5,540 nucleotides of DNA, from positions 1 through 5,540 of the forward strand of contig QHYO01000190.1 of the NCBI GenBank assembly GCA_003224135.1, in the 5' to 3' direction. Made by a program: the position numbers and the translations under genes. The notes beneath the pieces were generated by a model. The model searched no databases and was not told the DNA's origin. It was given only the letters and a program-made list of their open reading frames with translations. Shown here one piece after another: positions 1 through 5,540 of the stretch (its first letter is position 1; each line of letters starts with the position of its first letter). The stretch is from Acidobacteriota bacterium. GTDB lineage: Bacteria > Acidobacteriota > Terriglobia > Acidiferrales > UBA7541.

Positions 1-585
1 GTTTTCGGTGAAAGCGCGTGCATCAGTCACGGCCGTTTCCGCAAGCTTTGCGTTTCGTCCGCGCTTTTCGGAGTAGCTGCGCAAGAACGCCATCGCGTCA
101 TTCATGATTTTTTCGCGCAGTGTTTCATCCACGCCAATCGTGAAGCCACCGATTGCAATAATAGGAGAAGCGGCTCCGGTCCGCGTTCCCGGCGCCATTG
201 CTGCTACGTCAGCGCTTAGCAAAATGAAAAATCCGGCGGACGCTCCTCGCGCGCCAGTTGGCCCGACGTATACAGCAACGGGCACCGGCGAACCTAAAAT
301 GTGCTGAATGATGTCTTTCATTGAATCACTCAGGCCACCCGGCGTGTCCATCGTGATCAGCACCAGCGCCGCGTTTCGCCGCGTGGCCTCGGCGAGACCC
401 TCATCAACATACGTCGCCAGGACTGGTTCAACTTCGCCGTCCAGACTCAAATCCATCACTAACGGCCGTGCGGCGTGTTCATCATTCGCGCCCAGCGGCG
501 CAGCGGACAACAACAGAAATACCAATACGGCAACTGCCGAACCAATTTCATACGATAACCGCCGCGCAAATACGTTCAGCCTCAT
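1..585 (-). CDS. NfeD-type ClpP-class membrane serine protease, N-terminal part (3'-partial)
   Basis: The first 195 residues are visible; the C-terminal part runs off the window. A signal peptide or first membrane segment spans about residues 14-33 after an Arg-rich start. The rest is the Ser-Lys protease domain of NfeD-like, SppA-related proteins. Landmarks in order are the MDTPGG motif (79-84), the nucleophile motif GARGASAGFF with Ser116, the following segment ADVAAMAPGTRTGAASP, and EKIMNDAMAF with Lys159 as the likely general base. The order and spacing agree with the Ser97/Lys138 dyad of the Pyrococcus horikoshii homologue PH1510-N, which cleaves hydrophobic stretches of a stomatin-like protein. 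In full-length members a multi-pass membrane region and an OB-fold NfeD domain follow, and the gene often sits beside a stomatin/SPFH gene; neither can be seen here. The ATG overlaps the upstream stop as ATGA, and no good ribosome binding site lies near it, so translation probably depends on coupling. Confidence 0.93.
   Translation of the reverse strand, partial: MRLNVFARRLSYEIGSAVAVLVFLLLSAAPLGANDEHAARPLVMDLSLDGEVEPVLATYVDEGLAEATRRNAALVLITMDTPGGLSDSMKDIIQHILGSPVPVAVYVGPTGARGASAGFFILLSADVAAMAPGTRTGAASPIIAIGGFTIGVDETLREKIMNDAMAFLRSYSEKRGRNAKLAETAVTDARAFTEN
582..585 (-). other. ATGA stop/start overlap, 567-residue TPR gene to protease gene
   Basis: The TGA at 584-582 and the ATG at 585-583 overlap as ATGA. 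The nearest purine-rich stretch upstream (GGAAAG) is about 17 bases from the ATG, too far for normal use, so the protease gene probably relies on ribosomes finishing the TPR gene. This ties expression of the two proteins together. Confidence 0.75.
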
Positions 586-2285
586 GGTGTTGTGGCTTGC
601 GTCTTTCCGTTCTGCAAGTGCTCCTGCAGCTGACGCGCTTCCGCATAATTTGGCGCAAGTTTTAGGGCGCGCGCCAACTCCGTCTTCGCGAGTTCAGGCT
701 TTTTCTGCTCAAGATAAATTCGCGCCAGCGTCGTACGGTCCACCGCCGAGTCGCGCTGCTCGAGAGCAGCTTGAAGCTCTTGGATTGCCTCCGCGCGCCT
801 GTTCTTACGCCGGAATACCTCGGCCATTCCTCGGTGTGCGGAGGCGTCGTGCGGGGCGACTGTAAGCGCAGCGCGGAATGCCGCCTCCGCGGAATCCAGC
901 CTTCCGGCTACCAGCTCTTGTCTGCCCTTGCGCCCTAGCGAAGATGACGAAGTCGCCGCCGTCGATGTCGGGACACTGCCGTTCGAGGATTCTCGCGAAG
1001 CAACTTCCAATTGCAGCGTTGCCGTATCTAACTCTGTCGTCACGCGCTGCAGTTTCGCAAATGTTTCCGGCTTCACCGCAGGCAACGCGTTTGGACCCAA
1101 GGCCTCCGCCGTGGCACCGCGTTCTTCATTCGCCTCGGAACGATTTCCTGTCTTCTCCAGCGCATAGATCAAGAGTGCGCGGTCTTCGGGATTGTCCGGC
1201 TCGCGATCGGAAGCCTCACGAAAATATTTTGCAGCCGTTGTCGCATCATTTCCGCGCAGATACAGCAATCCGAGATTGAACGGATAATCGTCCTCATCCG
1301 GATCGAGATCCAATGCGCGCAACAAGCTGGAAGCCGCGCCAGGCGTATTTCCACGCCGCGCTTGTGCCAGCGCAAGATCGTTCAATATCTCCGGCAACTC
1401 GGCACCGGCCACAAGATGTTTTTTCAGTCGATCTTGTAAACCAAGAAAAACCTCTTCGGCCTTGTCCGGTTGGTTCATGAGCAGCCGGCATACCCCGGTT
1501 GTAAAGATCGCTTCGGTGGCACGCGCATGGGTGGCCGGCACGCGCGCAAGCCACGGGAGCGCAGATTCACAATCGCGCCTGGAAAAATACGCCTGCCCCA
1601 GCGCGAATGCAGGCTCTGGCCAGTCAGGTTCCAGCCCAGCCGATTCCCGCAATTCGCGCAGTCGTCCGTCATCGTCGTTCGCAAGCAACCCGCGAATGTA
1701 GTGCTCGAACGCATCCAACCGCAGCGGCCGCTGTAATTTCGAAAATTCAGCGACGTTCAACGGAAACCCCTTATCATTCGCGGCAAGCAGTTTCCAAACG
1801 AGCCGCGTGTGCAATTCCATCAATCCTTCCAACTGCCCGCTCTCGCGAATCGGCGCGGAAAGCGTTGTGGGACTCACTCGCAAGACACGCGTTTCCACCG
1901 TCAGTGCCTTGCCATCCGAATTGAATTTTCCAAACACCACGAAGTCCGCATCCAGGTCCGCGCCAATTCGCAGCATGGTTGCGTGGCTGAATCGCGCCGT
2001 TGGCGGCAAGCCGTAGCGATCCAATTCCGACGTACGGCCCGCGTGCGTGTAAACTTGCTGCCCCGCAGCCGACAATCTCTGAATCGTCAGCTCTTCCAAC
2101 CCTTCACAAAGCCAATCGAGCCGCGGACTCGTTCCATCGTTCTCGAACGGAAATACCAGAAAGATTCCTTGCGAGGTGGGCGCGATTGCTGGATGAACAG
2201 AGGCCTGCTGTTGTCCGGCAGAGACAATTCCGCAACCAAGCAAGCAGACAGCCAGACACACCATCGTTATGGAGGTTCTTTTCAT
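582..2285 (-). CDS. Exported protein with TolB-N/FlgO/LpoB-like domain and two TPR arrays (possible lipoprotein)
   Basis: This 567-residue protein begins with a signal peptide (MKR, then a hydrophobic stretch). Two processing routes are possible: lipidation at Cys18 (LLGC) or signal peptidase I cleavage at VSA|GQ near residue 23. Residues about 40-170 form an alpha/beta domain of the type seen in TolB-N, FlgO, CsgG and LpoB: a first strand IFLVFPFEN, a helix LEELTIQRL, a segment ending RIGADLDADFVVFGKF, then an amphipathic strand LTVETRVLRV. TPR arrays follow at about 195-400 (clearest at 298-331 and 332-365) and 450-555 (three repeats), separated by a Glu-rich helix and a Ser/Thr-rich linker (430-450). 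The ATG at 2285 is preferred because it starts the signal peptide; an in-frame TTG at 2375 would add 30 residues, overlap the upstream gene and bury that signal. The stop overlaps the protease start. The exact function is unknown; a regulatory or scaffold role in the envelope is inferred. Confidence 0.9.
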   Translation of the reverse strand: MKRTSITMVCLAVCLLGCGIVSAGQQQASVHPAIAPTSQGIFLVFPFENDGTSPRLDWLCEGLEELTIQRLSAAGQQVYTHAGRTSELDRYGLPPTARFSHATMLRIGADLDADFVVFGKFNSDGKALTVETRVLRVSPTTLSAPIRESGQLEGLMELHTRLVWKLLAANDKGFPLNVAEFSKLQRPLRLDAFEHYIRGLLANDDDGRLRELRESAGLEPDWPEPAFALGQAYFSRRDCESALPWLARVPATHARATEAIFTTGVCRLLMNQPDKAEEVFLGLQDRLKKHLVAGAELPEILNDLALAQARRGNTPGAASSLLRALDLDPDEDDYPFNLGLLYLRGNDATTAAKYFREASDREPDNPEDRALLIYALEKTGNRSEANEERGATAEALGPNALPAVKPETFAKLQRVTTELDTATLQLEVASRESSNGSVPTSTAATSSSSLGRKGRQELVAGRLDSAEAAFRAALTVAPHDASAHRGMAEVFRRKNRRAEAIQELQAALEQRDSAVDRTTLARIYLEQKKPELAKTELARALKLAPNYAEARQLQEHLQNGKTQATTP

Positions 2286-2292
2286 TCCGTGA

Positions 2293-2298
2293 ATTGTA
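2293..2298 (-). promoter_or_regulatory. Possible -10 box (TACAAT) just upstream of the 567-residue TPR gene
   Basis: The hexamer TACAAT differs from the sigma-70 consensus at one position and ends 7 bases before the ATG at 2285. A start site at the usual distance would fall on or next to the ATG and give a leaderless mRNA. No good -35 box is seen about 17 bases upstream, and no proper Shine-Dalgarno sequence precedes the ATG (only GGA directly touching it). A chance match is quite possible. Confidence 0.25.
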
Positions 2299-2340
2299 GC
2301 AGAGCGCGAATCCGTGCCGAGCGGGGGCGTTGGCCTTCGC

Positions 2341-3174
2341 TTAGTGCAACGTGGGATCGTTAGCCTTCGGAGCAAGAATCTCCTGCGTTTCCGAAAGTTT
2401 CAGCATCGCCGAAAAGGACGGGTCGGACTTTACTTCATTCAAGGACGCGAATCCCTCTTCCTTGGCTTTGCGCAGGTAGATCAAGCTGCGCTCAAAGTTG
2501 CCAGCTTCGGCAAACGATTTTGCAAGCAGGAAGTAAAATCGCCCGCGGTCGCTTACAGAACGGTCCTGCAACACTGATCCCGCCCGCGATGAGCCGTGCT
2601 CGAACAGCTGCGGATCAAGCGCCAGCGCCTGCCGGAACGCCCCGATCGACTCTTCGTATTTCTTCTCGCCGAAATAGGCATATCCGAGATTACTGTAAAG
2701 CACTGCCATGTCGTTGCGCAGCTTGATCGCGCGTTGATAGGCGCGGATTGCCTTGCCAAATTTTTTGCGTTGGTACCAGATCGTGCCAATGTTGTTCTGC
2801 GCGTCGGCGTAATGCGGATTCACTTTCACCGCCTGCTGGTAAAACTTAAGCGCGCTCGACAACTCCGACTGTTGATGTAGCGCGATACCGAGTTTGTTCC
2901 AATAGATCGCGTTGCGCGGATTCTCGTCCACCAGTCTCTTGTAGGAGAACGCGGCTTCGCGATAGTCCTTACGCGCCATCATGATATCGGCCAGTTCCTC
3001 TTGCGTGAGCTGCTTCTGCCCCGCAGGCAAGGCTGGGGCGGTTACCTGCACAGGCGTTTGCCCTGGCGCGACATAATTGGAAGCGGCTGTGTCGTCAGTC
3101 GTTTGTCCTGCAGAGGGAATGCTGAGGCTTACAAGGAGCAGTGCTGCTGGAACCGCCATCCCATAGTGCGTCAT
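2341..3174 (-). CDS. Exported tetratricopeptide-repeat (TPR) protein, possible envelope scaffold
   Basis: This 277-residue protein is probably periplasmic. The N-terminus is a signal peptide: a short start, a hydrophobic core at residues 7-19 (AVPAALLLVSLSI), then PSA|GQ as a plausible signal peptidase I site near residue 22. A Pro/Gln/Ala-rich linker (about 23-53) leads into four consecutive TPRs at about 55-88, 89-122, 123-156 and 157-190, with the usual Gly/Ala/Tyr spacing and helix-ending Pro (for example KVNP, ALDP). A 20-residue insert (190-209, containing VLQDRSVSDRG) separates these from a fifth TPR-like helix pair (210-242) and a short C-terminal region. TPRs bind other proteins; there is no catalytic motif. 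The ATG at 3174 is chosen because it overlaps the PBP stop as ATGA, has a good ribosome binding site and gives a complete signal peptide. Placement directly after a PBP1b-like gene suggests a role with the synthase, like the TPR protein CpoB in E. coli, but this is inference; sequence homology to CpoB is not evident. Confidence 0.92.
   Translation of the reverse strand: MTHYGMAVPAALLLVSLSIPSAGQTTDDTAASNYVAPGQTPVQVTAPALPAGQKQLTQEELADIMMARKDYREAAFSYKRLVDENPRNAIYWNKLGIALHQQSELSSALKFYQQAVKVNPHYADAQNNIGTIWYQRKKFGKAIRAYQRAIKLRNDMAVLYSNLGYAYFGEKKYEESIGAFRQALALDPQLFEHGSSRAGSVLQDRSVSDRGRFYFLLAKSFAEAGNFERSLIYLRKAKEEGFASLNEVKSDPSFSAMLKLSETQEILAPKANDPTLH
3171..3174 (-). other. ATGA stop/start overlap, PBP gene to 277-residue TPR gene
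   Basis: The TGA stop of the PBP gene (3173-3171) and the ATG of the TPR gene (3174-3172) share bases in an ATGA. Such overlaps usually mean translational coupling and a shared transcript. Here a strong ribosome binding site also precedes the start, so both re-initiation and direct initiation are possible. Confidence 0.8.
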
Positions 3175-5540
3175 GGCGACTCTCCCTTCTCCGGCGGTTT
3201 TTGCTTGTCGGAGTCCTTCTTCTTACCTCCAAAGATACCAAAAACTTTCTGTAAAGGGTTCTTTTTCTTTTGCGGAGCGGCTTCGCTCTCAGCCGGCAGC
3301 GGCTTGCCATCAGGGCCGGTTGCGGGAGGCTCGCCATTGGCCGAAGGAAACGTTCCGGGTTTCAGCGGCTCAGCCGGCGGCTTGGGCGACCCTCCACCAA
3401 AAATGTGCGAAAGAAATGACCCGGTCGACGAAACGAATCCGTGTCCACCGTGCAGCTCGCAAAGTTGCGTCGGCGCCGATCCCGCTACGTACACCTCTGA
3501 GCGCGTCGCTGGACAACTCGGAGTTGCCAATTCCGAGGTCTCCGGATCGATCATCACGGCCTGCACACCATCAGGCACATCAAACTCCTTCACTGCTTTG
3601 TAGCCAGGCAGCGTGGTGGCCTTCTTCATGAATTCCGCCCAGACCGGCGCAGCCGTGGCGCCTCCGGCGAGTCCGAGATCCCGATTATCGTCAAATCCAA
3701 TCCAAATCACCGTCACCAGATTTGACGTGAATCCCGCAAACCAGCCGTCTCGAGAAGTTCCCGTCTTCCCGGCTGCCGGCAAGGTGAACCCCTTCGCACG
3801 CACTGTGGCGCCCGTGCCTTTATTCAGCACATCTTTCAGGAGATTCGTGACCAGATATGCCACCCGCGGATCGAGCACTGGGTGCGTTTCCGGCGCGGGC
3901 CTTTCCAGCACGGCTCCGTTGGAGCTCACCATCTCCCGCAGGAACTGCGGCTCTGCGCGTACGCCTCCTTGTCCGAATGCGGTGTAGCCCGCCGCTACAT
4001 CGACAGGTGTCATCTCGTATGCGCCCAGCGCCACCGCCGGAGTAGCTCGAATATTATTGCCAAGACCCATCTGCCGCGCGATTTGCACCACGCGGCCATA
4101 TCCGATCATTTCTGCGACCTTCACCGTTGCCACGTTCAGCGAATTGGTCAGTGCGTCGCGAACGGTGACATGTCCCATGAATTTCTCGCCGTAATTATTC
4201 GGCGTGTATTCCTGCCCATCGAACTCGAACGTTGTCGGTTCGTCGTCCACCGGTGTCGCAGGCGTTACGATCGGCTGCACGCCGTCCACGGCGTTATCGA
4301 ATGCTGCCGCGTATACGAATGGCTTGAACACCGAACCCGGTTGCCGGTGCGCGATCGCGTGATTTAATTGGCTCTGGCCATAATCACGGCCGCCGATTAG
4401 CGCCTTGATCTCTCCCGTACGAGGGTCGAGCGACACTAGGGCTATTTGGACCTGAGGAATCGGATCCGTATTCCCCTTCTTCGCTTTCTCCTTTTTCCAC
4501 TTCGCGTACTTTTTCTCCAGTAGCGCGTCCACATTTTTTACGCCGCTCTCTACGGCAGTTGCGGCTGCGCGTTGCAGTGCAGGGTCTAGCGTGGTGTATA
4601 CGCGAAAGTTCTGACTTAGCAGATCGTTCTCCGAATATTTGTCCAGCAGGTGATCCTTCACCATGTCCACGAAATAAGGCGCTTCACTGGACGTCGCGGA
4701 GGTGCGCACAATTTTCAACGGCTCGCGTTTTGCGTCCTGCGCGTCCGCTTCATTGATGTATCTGTTCTCCACCATCTGTGGCAGCACGCGATCGCGCGAT
4801 TGCAACCCACGCTCCGGATGCCGGTCGGCGGAGGAGTAGTAATTGGGCGCGCGGATTATTCCCGCAAGAAACGCGCACTCGCCCAACGAAAGTTGCCGGA
4901 GGTCCTTGCCAAAATAGACCACGCTCGCTTGCGCAAATCCTCGAACACCAAAACTTCCGCGGTTTCCGAGGTACACTTCGTTCGCGTACATTTCAAAAAT
5001 CCGCTGTTTCGAAAAGCGCTGTTCCAACTCAAAACTCAGCATCGCCTCGGCAATCTTTCGACGCCAGTTGCGATCCGTGCTCAGGAAGAACGTCCGCGCC
5101 ACCTGCATCGTAATCGTGCTCGCCCCTTGAAGATGCGAGCTGTGTCGCAGGTCCGCCCAGGCTGCGCCAAAAATGCGGATAAAGTCGAAACCAGGATGCT
5201 CGAAGAATCGCTTGTCTTCCGCAGATAGAATCGCGTTCACGAGGTTTGGTGGCAGGTCGTCGTAGCGAACCGCGCGCCGTTTCTCTCTGGCGCTGTCAAA
5301 CAGGTTGGTGATCAGCTCTGGCTCGATTTCAGCCGAAGCCAGCTCCGGCCCGCCACTCACTGCACGAATCGAGCGGACTGTCTTTCCGCGAAACTGAACT
5401 TCTAGCGCGTTGCTAGCCGCAAAATAGGACAGCTTCGAAGGCCGGATGTACACCACACCATCTTTGGCGATGTATTGTCCGAGCGAGGCATCATCGGCCT
5501 CCGGGCGGTAGCCGACTCTCTGCAGATACGTCGTTAAATC
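3171..5540 (-). CDS. Class A penicillin-binding protein, PBP1b-like bifunctional peptidoglycan synthase (5'-partial)
   Basis: This is a bifunctional murein synthase: a GT51 glycosyltransferase polymerises lipid II and a transpeptidase cross-links the stem peptides on the periplasmic face of the inner membrane. The frame stays open to the window edge, so 789 residues are visible and the cytoplasmic tail and membrane anchor lie outside; an in-frame GTG at 5456 is not the real start. Numbering from the edge, residues 1-60 look like the UB2H domain of E. coli PBP1b (YLQRVGYRP, then LGQY and YIRPSK). The GT51 domain (about 90-265) has EDKRFFEHPG with catalytic Glu108, GASTITMQ, and the second Glu165 before NEVYLG. 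The transpeptidase (about 365-645) has SVFK (nucleophile Ser403, Lys406), SLN (467-469) and KTGT (592-595). All catalytic motifs are intact. A lysine-rich insert sits at 335-361, a Cys pair at 676 and 694, and a basic, proline-rich tail ends the protein. Its stop overlaps the next start. The family call is very secure; the 1b rather than 1a subtype is moderately secure. Confidence 0.96.
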   Translation of the reverse strand, partial: DLTTYLQRVGYRPEADDASLGQYIAKDGVVYIRPSKLSYFAASNALEVQFRGKTVRSIRAVSGGPELASAEIEPELITNLFDSAREKRRAVRYDDLPPNLVNAILSAEDKRFFEHPGFDFIRIFGAAWADLRHSSHLQGASTITMQVARTFFLSTDRNWRRKIAEAMLSFELEQRFSKQRIFEMYANEVYLGNRGSFGVRGFAQASVVYFGKDLRQLSLGECAFLAGIIRAPNYYSSADRHPERGLQSRDRVLPQMVENRYINEADAQDAKREPLKIVRTSATSSEAPYFVDMVKDHLLDKYSENDLLSQNFRVYTTLDPALQRAAATAVESGVKNVDALLEKKYAKWKKEKAKKGNTDPIPQVQIALVSLDPRTGEIKALIGGRDYGQSQLNHAIAHRQPGSVFKPFVYAAAFDNAVDGVQPIVTPATPVDDEPTTFEFDGQEYTPNNYGEKFMGHVTVRDALTNSLNVATVKVAEMIGYGRVVQIARQMGLGNNIRATPAVALGAYEMTPVDVAAGYTAFGQGGVRAEPQFLREMVSSNGAVLERPAPETHPVLDPRVAYLVTNLLKDVLNKGTGATVRAKGFTLPAAGKTGTSRDGWFAGFTSNLVTVIWIGFDDNRDLGLAGGATAAPVWAEFMKKATTLPGYKAVKEFDVPDGVQAVMIDPETSELATPSCPATRSEVYVAGSAPTQLCELHGGHGFVSSTGSFLSHIFGGGSPKPPAEPLKPGTFPSANGEPPATGPDGKPLPAESEAAPQKKKNPLQKVFGIFGGKKKDSDKQKPPEKGESP
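3182..3188 (-). promoter_or_regulatory. Ribosome binding site for the 277-residue TPR gene
   Basis: On the minus strand the bases read AAGGGAG, ending 7 bases before the ATG at 3174. This is a good Shine-Dalgarno match, and it lies inside the last codons of the PBP gene (Lys-Gly-Glu before Ser-Pro-stop). It supports the ATG that overlaps the PBP stop as the true start. Confidence 0.6.

Noticed and set aside
308..865. 185-codon open frame on the plus strand
   Set aside because: It runs antisense through the protease and TPR genes, gives a low-complexity Ser/Arg/Pro-rich product with no recognisable domain, and is explained by codon bias of the opposite strand.
2306..2340. Possible terminator hairpin in the intergenic gap
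   Set aside because: GCGAA (2340-2336) can pair with TTCGC (2310-2306), with a small inner GCC/GGC pairing, but the stem is short, the loop long and no T-run follows.
1809..2363. 184-codon open frame on the plus strand
   Set aside because: It is antisense to the TolB-N-like domain and signal peptide of a well-supported gene, and its Arg/Ser/Gln-rich product shows no motif.
2286..2375. 30-residue N-terminal extension of the 567-residue protein from a TTG at 2375
   Set aside because: It would overlap the upstream gene by about 35 bases, use a rare start codon, and place a charged Arg-rich stretch before an otherwise complete signal peptide.
3001..3603. 200-codon open frame on the plus strand
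   Set aside because: It is antisense to the PBP tail and the TPR gene start; the Gly/Ser/Pro/Cys-rich product mirrors the low-complexity PBP tail.
5454..5456. GTG as the start of the PBP
   Set aside because: The frame continues upstream to the window edge with UB2H-like sequence, and a start here would leave the protein without a membrane anchor.

Overview
The window is almost entirely coding and everything convincing lies on the minus strand. Read in the direction of transcription, from high to low coordinates, it holds four genes: (1) a class A penicillin-binding protein of the PBP1b type, cut by the window edge at its N-terminus; (2) a 277-residue exported TPR protein; (3) a 567-residue exported TPR protein, possibly a lipoprotein, with a TolB-N/FlgO/LpoB-like N-terminal domain; (4) the N-terminal 195 residues of an NfeD-type (ClpP-class) membrane serine protease, cut by the other window edge. 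No RNA gene, mobile element, CRISPR array or sizeable non-coding stretch is visible; the only gap is 55 bases, between genes 2 and 3.

The genes look like one transcription unit. Genes 1/2 and 3/4 each overlap by four bases in an ATGA arrangement, which suggests translational coupling. The 55-base gap before gene 3 has no convincing terminator. It carries a TACAAT box just upstream of the ATG, so an internal, possibly leaderless, start is conceivable but weakly supported.

The organism is a Gram-negative-type (diderm) bacterium with moderately high GC. The style of the proteins (a PBP1 with a lysine/proline-rich C-terminal tail, and several secreted TPR proteins with TolB-N-like domains) is what I would expect from Acidobacteriota, probably the Terriglobia. 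That is a judgement from general resemblance, not a search result.

Functionally the cluster points to the cell envelope. The PBP polymerises and cross-links peptidoglycan and appears to carry a UB2H-like region, which in E. coli PBP1b is the docking site for the outer-membrane lipoprotein LpoB. Two exported TPR proteins follow it, and one has a domain whose pattern resembles the LpoB/FlgO/TolB-N fold. This raises the possibility that they are dedicated regulators of this synthase, analogous to LpoB and the TPR protein CpoB. That link is a hypothesis. The protease gene at the end may belong to membrane quality control.
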